Of a stretch of DNA of 64,000 nt, positions 18,697 to 29,414 are shown one piece after another. Location of the stretch: the NCBI GenBank assembly GCA_018806915.1, contig JAGKQI010000059.1, positions 930,001-994,000 of the forward strand. Reading direction: 5' to 3'. The position numbers were made by a program, and so were the translations under genes. Within the stretch, counting starts at the first letter, position 1. Every line of letters begins with the position of its first letter. The notes below the pieces were generated by a model, which saw only the letters and a list, made by a program, of their open reading frames with translations, was not told the origin of the DNA and searched no databases. This stretch comes from Phytophthora colocasiae. Its lineage: Eukaryota; Oomycota; Peronosporomycetes; Peronosporales; Peronosporaceae.

Positions 18697-19742
18697 ACAA
18701 AGGACCCGAGGGTAGACTGCATGGACCAATGTCGGACACCGTTGCCCGTGATCAAGATGGAAGTGTCGCTGGCGGCGGCAATCATCACCAGCCGCCAGTG
18801 GCAACCAGCGTCACGTTGATGGCCATCACATTGGGGTCAGGTTGACCACTTTCTTCTGTTGGGGGGGCAACAACTTAGGGCCCCAAAGGTACAAACAGCT
18901 TGTGCACCAAGCAGAACCTCCCCCTTTGTATAAGAGTTCCCGTGTGTATAAGATTCTTCGCCGTCCCGCTGTGCAGTCTTCACTGCAGTAGCATTGGATC
19001 TAGCGTGGATACTTGTACTTATGAAGGAGTGTGTAAGAATCTTCATATGGTACGTGTAGTTCCTCACCGTAAATGGAGCATTTTACACTACCAGGTGCAT
19101 TGTACACAATTTGTACATGTATACACGAACACTGCAACAGCTTCAACGTACAGCATCGACACTGCGACGGACTCGACATAAGCTCGCAGTGTAAACTTTC
19201 GATGAAGCTGCTTCATGTCGAGTTCGACCACTCGTTGCATGTCGCTGGCAAGCCGCACAGGCTTCCCTGACCGTATCTCCGTTGCAGCAGTCGCCGCAGT
19301 CAGCCAGTGGCCGTGCTGCGTTTTCGTCAAGCTTGGTCAGCCTCCCGTCACGGGACCCATGACCCTGGCACAAGAGGCAAATCGAAGGCGCGTGACGCCT
19401 GCCTGCAGTGCAATCGGACGCGAATGCAACTCGCAGCGGCATTCGAACATTCGAACACCGACACGCGCCTTCGGCCGAAGTTCGGCGGCGAAGATGGCTC
19501 CACTACTTCAGTTTAGAAGCGTGAACGAATGTACGGACGTAGGGGACACGTCAAACTGCATCGACGCCAAGCTGCGCGTAATGGCCGCGCTTCGCACCTC
19601 CTGTTTGTCATCGAGAGTAGTGAAGCAGCCTATCCAGTGGTTGGGTTTTCTCCACCCGAGGCCTTGCCGTTAATGCATGGCAGGCAAACATACAGAGCTT
19701 GGTGCAAAGATCCTCACAGCAAACGCTCCAGATGTTCCGCTA
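18697..19742. other. Intergenic, no gene recognised
   Basis: About 1 kb with only short open frames on both strands and no motif I recognise. It resumes the sequence interrupted at 15642 by the MULE. TA at 19741-19742 is the left target site of the next element. Confidence 0.4.
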
Positions 19743-19865
19743 CACAGATTGACAGAATGCTACAGCCACATAAAAAGAGCGCATGTGATAGAGAATTGTG
19801 TACACATATTGTTATCAACCAATCAAATTGCCCGTCGCAGTGTTCAATCGCAAAAATAAAACTCC

Positions 19866-19921
19866 ACCAGCCACTTGATAAAACGGAGGCTCTACCAGCC
19901 ACTCGATAAAACGGAGGCAGC
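19866..19921. repeat. Tandem repeat, two 28-bp units
   Basis: Two adjacent copies of ACCAGCCACTYGATAAAACG plus GGAGGC lie inside the pogo-like relic, upstream of its transposase fragments. Confidence 0.7.
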
Positions 19922-20003
19922 GGACGAGGAGCCCCCCCCACACCCGCGACAGCATTGCAGAGACACAGGCCCCTTTGACGAGGTGTCCGCGCTAGCCAAA
20001 AAA

Positions 20004-20395
20004 CACTGCATGCACTACACAATAAAAGAAAAACGGCGCGTCCTCTTAGCGAAAGAGGGACGCAATGCTGTACAGACAAATGGATGGGTGGAAGCTTTAC
20101 CTACGGTCGTTTCTGCAGCAGCACATAACGCGCTCGGCTCTACTACTCGTTGATAACTTAGAGTGTCATGTCTCGGGCGAATCTGAAGTTACGGAGGAAC
20201 TTGGCGCTGTTCTACAGCCTAAAAACGCTACCTTCGTTTGCCAGCCCTTAGACGTTGGTTATGGGGCCTCTCAAGGCGAAGCTGAAGGCGTTATGGCTGT
20301 TTGAGAACACTACTGCTACGACGGCGAAAGAAAAGCGCTTGGCTACGATAAAGCGTGCCATTTCAGCCTGGGAATCATTGCCGTCCCTAGTGCAT
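20004..20395 (+). pseudogene. Pogo/Tigger-type (DDE_1) transposase fragments
   Basis: Near 20005-20045 one frame reads CMHYTIKEKRRVLLA, like the start of the N-terminal helix-turn-helix. After a deletion, 20130-20280 reads SALLLVDNLECHVS and FVCQPLDVG, the first-Asp and QPLDVG signatures of DDE_1 transposases. A further frame gives KAKLKALWLFENTT and RLATIKRAISAWES to about 20380. Most of the protein is missing and the frame shifts at least once. Confidence 0.7.
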
Positions 20396-20535
20396 TTAAC
20401 AAGGCACTAATTTTTAGCAACTCTCTATCTTTTACCAAAATCGTTATTAATTCGTTCTCACATAACCAGTCTACACACGCAGGACAGACTTTGCACCTGC
20501 GGGAAAGTGGCCGTAGCCTTCTGTCAATCTGTGTA

Positions 20536-21775
20536 GCGCTTTCCGTGCTGGAATGTCCACGCGCCCAGTTCATTGAGGCGAAAGGTGATGCCATCCAGCT
20601 TTATCAGCACCCTTCGCCCTCATGCTGCACTGCAACTTGATGGAGAGAACAGCAGCAACAGTAGCACGCCGACGAAGCCACCAGCAGACACACGAAGGTG
20701 GCTACAGGAAAGGTATACAGCACAATCAGTCCCACGGGTGCGCGTAAAGACATCCGACGCATTCTGAGTACTACTCTGTCCCGGAAATGTTGCACGAAAG
20801 TGCTTTTCCTAACTTTGATTCGCTGAAACGCGCAATCAGTGCGTTTAATTGGCAGAAATGAATAGGGCGCACCCTGGTGTGCGCAGCTCGCCGTGAGCCG
20901 CAAAATTGACCGCGAATCAGCTAATTTAGTGGCGATCTGGGGTCTTATCTGCTGGTGCGAGAGATGCACATTAAAGATTTCGCCCACCCCACCCCATCGT
21001 TTCCCATGCCACAAAAGAACCGAGCGAAGAGGACTGCAGCCGCGTGGTTTCCGCCGTCTTGAGTCTCTCCGTCGGGGGAGCCCGCTCTAGCACTGGTGGC
21101 CGACGAATTTGATCATTGCAATTGTTGATGCAGGGTATTGGGAGCTTCCGCCAGCTACTATAAACGCCCCGTTCCAGAGCTTGCTGACGACAATGAATCA
21201 GTGCATTGAGGAGAAAGGTGGGGACGACTTCAAACCTGTTCACATGGGAAACGTTCACCTGGAGAAGGAGGGAAGACATCCCCTGAGCACCGAAGCTCAA
21301 GTAGAGCTGCTGAGGTCCTGTCTCTATCACAGGGATTTGTAGGTATAGTAAAAGCAAGTATAATTGTGGTGTAAAGCCGAACCGTGTAACTTTTTCTGGA
21401 CAGAGTACATGTGCAGGTGTACAGTACATGTAGCATACGGAGCCGCCTTCGGAGACCGTTGCATACTGAGTGCTGCCGGCCACCGGATGGCGCCCAATGG
21501 AGATGGCGTGAAAAACTCTCGACCACCTTAGTCTTGTGATGAGTCCTACCTTCATGCGGACACCGAACTGGTTGAGAGCTTCTCGGCTAGAACTTCTAGC
21601 GCTTCCGAATTGCTAGCTGTAATAAAGAGCTGTAAACCTTGCAGTACAGCAAAGACGCATTGTAGGTTGAAGGGAAGCGTATTGAGTTGGTTTAAAGGGG
21701 AATATATACAACGCTCCACTTTCGTTTATAAACTAATGTATCTATCACTCATGATAACAAGTCCGCTCGAGACGC
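20536..21775. other. Intergenic, no gene recognised
   Basis: About 1.2 kb, only short open frames. The right end is the 3' flank of the first zinc-finger gene. Nothing conserved was recognised. Confidence 0.4.
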
Positions 21776-22513
21776 TTACAGGTAAAGCAGCACGGGCTGG
21801 TCGCTCTGAAGACGGTATTGGTCTTGGGACTGATCCATAGGTGCAGATACGGCGGGGTTCTCGTCAACAAAGAGGCACTGGAGTACGTCGAGGATCTCGT
21901 GATCCGAAACGTTGGCAGCCTGAGGAACGCTGATGTTCTGCTCGGCAGCAGCAGTAGATGTAGTGGCGGTGTGCATCGACCAAGGAGCGTACTCGGCAAC
22001 GGACAGCGGGCTCGGACGGGCAATAGGGGCGCGAAGTTGGGGCGGAGCAGCAGCACGGGCGGCGGCCACAGCTCCAGGCGGGTGCTGCGTGCGCAGGTGA
22101 CGCGTGAGGTTGCCGGCCGTGCTGAAAGTCTTGCCGCAGCCTTCAACGACGCAGATGTGCGCAACGCTGCCGAGGTGGTTCTGCAGGTGGCGGGCCAGCT
22201 TCTCCGACTTAGTGAAAATGCGGGTGCATCCCTCGACCGGGCACTCAAGCTTCTTGAGCAGGTGAAGGCGGCGGTGACGCGCCAGGTTACCCGAGGTGCT
22301 GAAGCGCTTAGCGCAAGAGCGGATAGCGCACTGGTACGGCTTCTCACCCGTGTGGGTCTTCATGTGCTCGCGCAGAGTGAACTTGCGCTGGAAGCGACCG
22401 CTGCACGAAGGCACCGGGCACTGGAACGGGCGTTCACGCTCCTGTGAAGTGGCAGGTGCGGCCACAGGGGCAGCAGTAGGAACGGGAGTGGGGGCAGTCT
22501 TGATGTGGTCCAT
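21776..22513 (-). CDS. C2H2 zinc-finger protein, four fingers (copy 1)
   Basis: A 245-residue protein, probably a sequence-specific nuclear DNA-binding regulator. After a Pro/Ala/Thr-rich start there are four C2H2 fingers at about residues 32-54, 62-84, 91-113 and 121-144. Each has C-x4-C-x12-H-x3/4-H spacing. Fingers 1 and 2 are joined by the canonical linker THTGEKPY. Fingers 2 and 4 share the recognition segment FSTSGNLARH / FSTAGNLTRH. An Ala/Pro-rich region follows, and near the C-terminus a short motif (ILDVLQCLFVDENPAV) recurs in both neighbours. There is no signal peptide, membrane segment or visible intron. It is the first of three paralogues on the minus strand; spacing is too wide for co-transcription. 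Confidence 0.88.
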   Translation of the reverse strand: MDHIKTAPTPVPTAAPVAAPATSQERERPFQCPVPSCSGRFQRKFTLREHMKTHTGEKPYQCAIRSCAKRFSTSGNLARHRRLHLLKKLECPVEGCTRIFTKSEKLARHLQNHLGSVAHICVVEGCGKTFSTAGNLTRHLRTQHPPGAVAAARAAAPPQLRAPIARPSPLSVAEYAPWSMHTATTSTAAAEQNISVPQAANVSDHEILDVLQCLFVDENPAVSAPMDQSQDQYRLQSDQPVLLYL

Positions 22514-25500
22514 GCTGACGAAGATGGTTGTTTCAATTGCTTTTTGCTAGTACTGGCTGGTGGTCACGGACGCGGTGGGCGCTGTGAAGTGGAAGGCAAG
22601 TTTGAAAGTGAGCTCACCAGAGGCGCAGCTTTCGGCTCCGTATCCGCCAGGAAGCTTGCCCTGCCCTTGCTGCTGGCCGGTCCATTGACAGGCCCGTTAC
22701 TGCGCTGTTGCTGTTGGTCCGCTGTGACTTGCTACAGCCGGTCGGCCAGACTTGTCTCGTCCGTGCGCCACGCCACGGCTTGAATGGTCTTGTTGGCGGA
22801 TGCCAGGCTGTACGCGGGTCGCTGGCGCAGAGACGGCCAAGCTCGTGGTGTTGTCGACCAAGACGCACCGTTCAACCTGGGGAAGTCTACGCGACGCACT
22901 TGAATCTCTCACACTTCCACCGAGAAACCAACCCGGGAAGAGCCAATTCTAGTGCAGAGCAGCGTAGGCACACGTCCCCCTCCGTTCGCGAAAGCCATGT
23001 GGGCCAAGGGCAGACAGGGGCAACACCATCGTAGTGGAAACCGTGGTTCTTTGACTTTTTTTTTAGTTGACGTTTTCTCTATGGTAATTGATGCATGTCG
23101 AACGGCGAAGTGGTGGTCGGACACCAATAAACTGTATAACCCCGAAACGTGGGAGCAGATGCAGGAAGGAGACCATGGTTTCCGGAGCAGATATCCGCCA
23201 GCGGACCGACATCCAGTGCCAATAGGTACCCGACATTCGCGCTGTCCCGCAATTCCGGGCTGTTACCTATGCGGCGACAAAACCTAGAGAAAAGCCTACT
23301 TCGACATGGCTTGGTCTAAAGTTGGCTATGCACGAAGGTGGCTACACGTCGTCGAACAGATGACGGTCTACGGTCTATTGAGCATCGGGACGCACTCACG
23401 CGTCTATCCAAGTTTCGAGCGCTCTTATTATAATGCCGCGACGTCCCTGTGAAAAATATCGTGGTGGCGTCCTACATCGTCGCTTACGGGCATTGCACTT
23501 CAGCCGGCGCTATAGTAATTGCCACCTGAAAAACGCTGCAAATTTTGGTCGCCTGGCAACCTTTGCATTCACTTCGTGTGTTTCTTGACCGATGTGCTCC
23601 AGCAAAATTGAAGCACCGCGGCTGTAAATACGAAACGCGCTTCAACTGCGGCGCCTTTGACTCAAGCACTCTGCCTCGACTACCGTGATTCCTTGATAGC
23701 ACGACCAATTCCAACCTATAGAGCAGCTGGGATGATGACTTCCAGCCGAAAAATGCTAGGGCGAATTGAAGTGGGATGAAAGCTCTCGAGATACGGCAGC
23801 TCTCGAGATACGTACGGCCGAGTGTATCCGTGTGCGGGGCGGATGCTAACCGAGCGGAGAAAGTTGATGCTACTGTTCAGGTCTCCATTGCAAGCAGGCC
23901 AGCTTCGTCTGTGAAAGCCGGTTAAGGTCATCGAGCAAGGTGTCCACTTCACGTGAGATGCGCCTCGTAAGCTGGTTCACGCATTCTTGCGACCCGCCGC
24001 AGGTAGTGTTCAAACTTGGACAGCCTCGTTACATGCCAATGTCACTGCATTTGAGCATCCATCGGTGACGCTGCCGTCGGTACGTGCAGACGACGGCGTT
24101 TCCAGAATCAATCGGCGCGTCCGATTGCCTCTGCAGCGCCGTTCCAATCGAAGGGAACCGAAAGCAAAGCAAGCTCCAGCTTGCGCTGTCCCACCGACGC
24201 TGATTACATGTGAGAAGCGCATCGCGACAGCAAACGAGCGTCGCTCCTACACTCGGAGAAGCCATCTGTTCTCGAGTAAGCAACAGCAGACGCCGCCGGA
24301 GCTTAAACTTCAAACTGCTGCAGTGCCTCGCGGATTTTAGGTTATCAAAAGTATCCGCTAGACTCGACCGGTCGTGGTCGCGACACTCCATCCGATGAAA
24401 CGTTTGGTTGGATATCTTCCATGTCGACACCAACACGTGCTGGACAAGCGGGCTCAACAACAGCGCTACACACCTGCAGGTCGCACGGTGAAGCTAATGG
24501 GTCCTGTTGACTCGAACCTTGTCCGCCGCCGTCGCTAATCATCGTGTGGAGTGACGCACAGCGGCTCCAAGACCACAAAGGCGCTGCTCTCTAAGCTTTT
24601 TTAGACCAAGTCCAGCTGGAATACACGTGATGTGTTTCTCCATCCCCTGTACCATGGAGAATAAATGACCTGTACCTTACACTTCGCTTTTGGGCCGAGG
24701 GCCAAACGTGTTGCAGCCCCACAAGACGCCCATGAACACTCGAACACCGCATGGGGCGTCACTTTCACACTGCCCTATTGCTGCCAAGCAGAGGGGGAGG
24801 GGGCGATTTCTTGGCTAGCAGCGCGCACCAACAGCCGAAGGATCCACATGCAAATCGCCATTGGCCAAACGCTACAGTGCTGCGTCAGTTGACGTGCACA
24901 GTCGATTACGTCTGCCGTCTGATCGTAGCGGCAGTGCAAATCGACGGCTGTGTGCAATTGGCGCCACGTTGAAAAGCCAACTTGATCTCTTCGGCTTCGG
25001 ATAGCCGCGCGTAAGTTTTTTTGGTTGCTGGTTGGATTTGCTACAATTGAGCGAAAGCTGGATCACCCGGAAGAGAATTGTCTCCGATATCTTAGCTTCA
25101 ACTTGCCTGCGAGTTCGTGGACATGTACGGTTTTCGGGGAGGTACTTCGCAGTTTTCGTGGGGTTTCTTTTGCCTCGATTTGCACCAGTGTCCTTGCCTC
25201 ACGGTCTCGAAACTCTGCTCAACTTGAGCCTCAAGCTTGGGCAGATTTTCCAGTCACTCGTTCGTGCACTTGTACGGGAATTGAAGCGTGCAAGAAGGCT
25301 TCATTGCATGCGCATCGCTGATGGAACATCTAGCAAAGCTGCCACGATCACATGCGAAGGTGAACTGGAAAAACGGCGTGTTCGTCTTGCAAAGCTAATA
25401 GTGTGACGTGCACGGTTCCTGGAGAACTGGTTGAACACGATGAAGTCAAGAGGGTAGATGTTATGTAGTGAAAACCTCGACTCCTTGTAGCCGCTGGGAT

Positions 25501-25554
25501 TGATAGATTACGAATAATAGTTGCGCGTCCAATGCAGCTTACACTCTACAATGT
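22514..25554. other. 3-kb intergenic region, no gene recognised
   Basis: Between zinc-finger copies 1 and 2. Several open frames of 100-140 codons exist (for example minus 24029-24460 and plus 25032-25406), but none shows a domain, signal peptide or paralogue. The promoter of copy 1 should lie near 22514-22700. I see no TIR pair or LTR. Confidence 0.4.
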
Positions 25555-26553
25555 CTAAAATTCGTACGTGGCGGTAAGGTACGGTGCCTGGGTCTGCTGC
25601 GGTGGGGCTCGGTTCTCACGTGGAGGCTCGAGCTTCGGCAGTCTGTCCCTAATAATGGCAACGTTGTAATGGCCGTTTGCCTGTGCGGCTGCAGCCGCCT
25701 GAGCGTTCTCAACAAACAGGCAGTCGAACAAATCCTGTACGTCTGACTCCAGGATACGCTGCTGCTGCGGTGGGTGTTGTTGCGGTGGGTGTTGTTGCGG
25801 CGGATGCTGTTGCTCAACGTGGTTTGGCCATAACAGGCCACGCATTGGTAGTGAACCCGTCGGGGGCGGTGCGCGGCCGGGGAACTCGAATCTCGGCCGG
25901 GGCAATGTCGGAACAGGCCCGGTTGGCACAGGAGCGGGGATTTCCTGGCGAGTAGAAGGACCAGCTCGGTGCTGCGTACGGCGGTGGCGGGTCAAGTTGC
26001 CGGCAGTACTGAAGGTCTTTCCACAGCCGGCGAAGTCACACGTGTGTGGGGTACGCGCAAGATGAACCTTAAGGTGCGGCACGAGCTTCTCGCGGCTCGT
26101 GAACACTCGCGTGCAGTGTGCCGCCGGACAACTGATCTTGCGCATTGCGTGCAGCTTTCGGTGGCGCGCCAGGTTGCCAGACGTGCTGAAGCGTTTGCCA
26201 CACTCAGCTACAGGACACTGGTGAGGCTGCTCTCCCGTGTGCGTCTTGAGGTGTTCGTGCAGCGTGAACTTGCGATGGAAACGACCGCCACAGTTCGGCA
26301 CCGGACAGGCAAACGGTCGGTCCTCGGACGGAGCCGCGCGGCGAGACGTGCCTGTTCGGCGAGGCGGGGCGGGGACATTCGCATTGGCATTGACGTTGAC
26401 GTTGGCACTCGAGGCGAGATTGGCAATGGCACCACCCTGGAGATTGGCATGCGTGTTCGGATCCTGGTATTGCGGTGGCGGGTGCTGGAGGGAGGTGCTG
26501 CGCTGCAGGTAGAACGGAGGATCCCGTGAGTTGTCGCTCAGCATAGCTTGCAT
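25555..26553 (-). CDS. C2H2 zinc-finger protein, four fingers (copy 2)
   Basis: A likely nuclear transcription regulator paralogous to the genes at 21776 and 27882. I start it at ATG 26553 (MQAMLSDN), because copy 3 starts the same way (MQAAL); an in-frame ATG 147 bp upstream would add a Ser/Pro-rich leader not shared with copy 3. The 332 residues comprise an Asn/Val/Ala-rich region (SANVNVNANANVPAPP), an Arg/Ser patch, and then four C2H2 fingers (CPVPNCGGRFHRKFTLHEH, linker THTGEQPH, FSTSGNLARH, FTSREKLVPH, FSTAGNLTRH). Downstream is a Pro-rich segment with a perfect QQHPP repeat. The shared motif VQDLFDCLFVENAQA lies before an Ala/Gln-rich tail. The third finger is the most divergent between paralogues, so target preference may differ. 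Confidence 0.87.
   Translation of the reverse strand: MQAMLSDNSRDPPFYLQRSTSLQHPPPQYQDPNTHANLQGGAIANLASSANVNVNANANVPAPPRRTGTSRRAAPSEDRPFACPVPNCGGRFHRKFTLHEHLKTHTGEQPHQCPVAECGKRFSTSGNLARHRKLHAMRKISCPAAHCTRVFTSREKLVPHLKVHLARTPHTCDFAGCGKTFSTAGNLTRHRRTQHRAGPSTRQEIPAPVPTGPVPTLPRPRFEFPGRAPPPTGSLPMRGLLWPNHVEQQHPPQQHPPQQHPPQQQRILESDVQDLFDCLFVENAQAAAAAQANGHYNVAIIRDRLPKLEPPRENRAPPQQTQAPYLTATYEF
25762..25814. repeat. 15-bp coding minisatellite (QQHPP repeat)
   Basis: GGTGGGTGTTGTTGC-type units repeat about 3.5 times inside zinc-finger copy 2, encoding QQHPPQQHPPQQHPP on the minus strand. Repeat number probably varies between strains. Copies 1 and 3 lack it. Confidence 0.85.
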
Positions 26554-27881
26554 ATTTATTGACCCTTGGCTTTGAGGGGGCAGTCCACAGAGGGGGAGAG
26601 GATTGGAAGAGGAGGAGGAAGCAGACACGTAACGCCGCTCGGGCTGATTGAACAGTGGCTCTCCTCGCCTCAAGCTGGTGTGTTCGAGAATACAGTACAC
26701 AACGGAGACTGTGTCGTGGATTGGCTTGCTGGGCCCGTCGCCGCGCTTCTGCGTCTGGTTTGGTGTGGTGAGCTTGCGGGGCCATCAACGGACTCGTCCA
26801 GACCATTCCTGGCGGTGGACAGGACACATCAGCTGCTTGCATGATTATGGCTTTGCTGGCTGTTTGTCATTGCTGCACAGTCCGCTGCCAGCGTCCAGAG
26901 CTCAGGTTTTCGGGCACTGATGGACGTTCTCCATGCAAATCACACGCAGCCATCTGACCTGGACACTGTAGCTGGACACTGCATGCGATGCTTTCCCCTC
27001 GACTTGACGTTGTTCCCGATCGTTTTTCTCACTCCCCGGAGCCCGACAGCCGACAACCGTGTGGATAGGCGGCAGGCTACTTTATCATGGACGATTTGCA
27101 GTCAACGCGCGCGCGAATCTGCCACTCAATGTGGGGCTGTGACGCTGTCGATCTCGTCCCGCCGTCGTCGGACAAGCCGACCCCACGCTCGGTTGCCGCT
27201 TCCTGCTTTGCTCGAAGCTCGCGTTGCCACCGTGGTGGTCTTCGAGCTCAAGTCGATCGCTTCGACGAGCGATAGTGTTGTCTTTGGAAGGCAAACTTGA
27301 CCCTTGACCTGATAGCGTTTATCGATTGTTCACCATCGCAGGGGCGAGCAATTCCTCCGGGCTCGTGTTGACACTGAGTGTGCTTAACGACCCAGAATCA
27401 TTCTTTCGCAGTCACCGCGGTGCCAACATGCTCTGCAGTAGACGGCGGAAGCATGCTTTGCCGGCGCGAGAGATCCGATCTTCAGTTGTCATTGACACTT
27501 TTTCGAAGCACCGAAGCGTTTCGGAGTCCACAAGTCCCACGGAATGTGGTGGACCCTCCTGACAAACGAAGAGCGCTTACATGTACGGTATGTACCTACG
27601 GTATGCACGCGTGCTTCCGCAGAGAAGATGGTAGGCTGAGCCGCGTCAACATGAGCTGAGGCAGTAAGGCCTGTGAGGATGACGCGTGACGGCGGTGCCG
27701 CCTCGTATGGTGCATTCGCCTCGTAAAGAAGTGCAGTGCACGCGGTTCGATGATCGATCGATGATAACGAACGAACGGACGGACATCGAAGTGGTTAAAC
27801 GTGATACCATTAACAAAGAGGCCTCGGCCTTAATAACTTCATCAACACAACTCTCGACAAGCACAACGGACCATCGTCGCC
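26554..27881. other. Intergenic, no gene recognised
   Basis: 1.3 kb between zinc-finger copies 2 and 3. It contains the promoter of copy 2 and scattered short frames. A GATCGATCGAT and GAACGAACGGACGG low-complexity patch lies near 27745-27785. Confidence 0.4.
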
Positions 27882-28703
27882 TTACGGGTGATAGGCTCCA
27901 CGGAGGAACGGCTCGCTGCGGATGATGCCACCGACGTTATTGACGGGCGCCACCGCCGGGTTCTCGACGAACAGGCAGTCCAGCAGATCCCGCACGTCCT
28001 GGTCGGAGATGCGGTTGTAGTCGGGTCTTGCAGCCGCCGCCGCCGCCACAGCTTCTTGAGTCGGCGCGGCGGACCACATTGGCGTCTTCACGAGCATTGC
28101 ACCGGGGACGACAGGGTAATGCGCCATCCGGTTCGGCATCGCTTGCATGGGGAACTGCCGTTGCTGCATCTCGGGGAAGGGCAAGCTCTTCAACATAGGC
28201 GGCTGCCGCGGCGCATCCAACCCGGCAGCCCGGTGGATCGGTGGGGCGTTGTGACGCGTTCGTCGGTGGCGGGTCAAGTTTCCTGCCGTGCTGAAGGTTT
28301 TGCCGCATCCTTCGATGTTGCACGTGTGCGGCGTCCCCGCAAGGTGGACCTTTAGGTGTCTCATGAGCTTCTCGCGGTTGGTGAATTCGCGGGAGCAGTG
28401 TGGTGTGGGGCAATTGAGCTTGTGGACCGAGTGAAGCTTTCGGTGCCGAGCCAAGTTACCGGAGGTGCTGAATCGCTTGCCGCAGCCTGCTACGGGGCAT
28501 TGATGGGGCTGCTCACCCGTGTGTGTCTTCATGTGCTCATGCAACGTAAATTTGCGGTGGAACCGACCTCCGCAGGTCGGGATTGGACATGCAAACGGCC
28601 GGTCTTGCGACGGTGGAGCGCGCCGAGACTCCGTCGGTCGAGCAGGTCGATTCGGCAAGAAGAAGCCGCGGTCGTCGGGCTGCTGGTTGAGCGCGGCTTG
28701 CAT
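27882..28703 (-). CDS. C2H2 zinc-finger protein, four fingers (copy 3)
   Basis: A 273-residue paralogue of copy 2, likely a nuclear DNA-binding regulator. An Arg/Pro-rich start (NRPARPTESRRAPPSQDR) leads into four C2H2 fingers: CPIPTCGGRFHRKFTLHEH, linker THTGEQPH, FSTSGNLARH, FTNREKLMRH and FSTAGNLTRH. A Met/Pro/Gln-rich stretch follows, then the shared motif VRDLLDCLFVENPAVAPV about 20 residues from the end. Fingers 1, 2 and 4 are nearly identical to those of copy 2 in the residues facing DNA, while finger 3 differs. ATG 28703 is the first in frame and matches copy 2. No intron is visible. Confidence 0.88.
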   Translation of the reverse strand: MQAALNQQPDDRGFFLPNRPARPTESRRAPPSQDRPFACPIPTCGGRFHRKFTLHEHMKTHTGEQPHQCPVAGCGKRFSTSGNLARHRKLHSVHKLNCPTPHCSREFTNREKLMRHLKVHLAGTPHTCNIEGCGKTFSTAGNLTRHRRTRHNAPPIHRAAGLDAPRQPPMLKSLPFPEMQQRQFPMQAMPNRMAHYPVVPGAMLVKTPMWSAAPTQEAVAAAAAARPDYNRISDQDVRDLLDCLFVENPAVAPVNNVGGIIRSEPFLRGAYHP

Positions 28704-29118
28704 TGTTACGGGCGTTTTAAGTTAAAACTTTTAACTCGTTGTGGATGGCAGGCAATTTGAATTGTAGGCCATCCGGCGGACAGGGCAGCGGCGATCAAAG
28801 CGCAGAGAATGGAGGGTGGATCTCCTCACGGCACAGAACTCATGATGGGAAGTATTGAGCAGACCTTCAGCCCAAAGACACCTGCACTGCATGGCCGGCC
28901 AGCTACGGAAGGTCTCTCTACCTGTTTAAGCTGATGCTGCTACGGTCTCACCTGCAAATGGGGCAGCGTTCACCTTGCAACACAGCGATCTCGGCCTCCC
29001 TGCAGCGATAGCATTGCTACAACTTATTGTTGTCGTTGTTGAGCTTGCACTGGACTTGGCCTTTTTTGGTCTTTGAGTCGCCGCTCGAAGCAGCTAAGCA
29101 AACAACTGTATCGTCAGC

Positions 29119-29179
29119 ACCGTCACGCTCCACACCCAGGACTCCTGGGCCAGGAGTCCTGGGTGTGGAGCGTGACGGT
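29119..29179. repeat. Perfect 61-bp palindrome (30-bp arms, 1-bp centre)
   Basis: Arms 29119-29148 and 29150-29179 are exact reverse complements around the single base at 29149. The match stops abruptly on both sides. RNA from either strand would fold into a nearly loop-free hairpin. No gene overlaps it. It lies 415 bp upstream (to the right) of zinc-finger copy 3 and 176 bp left of the inverted repeat at 29355. Confidence 0.95.
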
Positions 29180-29414
29180 CCTGGCAGGACCACTGCTTCC
29201 AACACGAAGCTTTGATGACAGCGAGACTCTCGGGGGCTCGTTTTCCAGCACCGGATGACAGTGTCCGTGTCCTCAGGAGAGCTGGAGCTCGGCGGAAGAC
29301 ATTCGGACGTTAGTTCATCTGGTCTCGAGACAGCGCATTGCAGAGCAAAACTGTACTACCGTCTTCCCCCGCACACTGCGACTAGGCGCTATAATGTAGA
29401 GATTACTATGTTAA

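Larger units (their letters stand above)
19743..20533 (+). mobile_element. Pogo-like DNA transposon relic
   Basis: The ends CACAGATTGACAGAANGCTAC at 19743-19763 and its inverse at 20513-20533 form a TIR of about 27 bp (19743-19769 with 20508-20533). It is flanked by TA on both sides (19741-19742, 20534-20535), as expected for the Tc1/mariner/pogo superfamily. The inside has remnants of a DDE_1 transposase. At 791 bp it is internally deleted. Confidence 0.7.

Noticed and set aside
21818..22447. 209-codon plus-strand frame opposite zinc-finger copy 1
   Set aside because: It is the complement of a zinc-finger gene with strong codon structure; similar antisense frames appear opposite copies 2 and 3 and share only what the finger repeats impose.
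22952..23287. 111-codon frame between zinc-finger copies 1 and 2
   Set aside because: It has a few cysteines at the end (GCYLCGDK) and a Trp-rich middle, but no start context, no paralogue and no domain. Not enough to call a gene.
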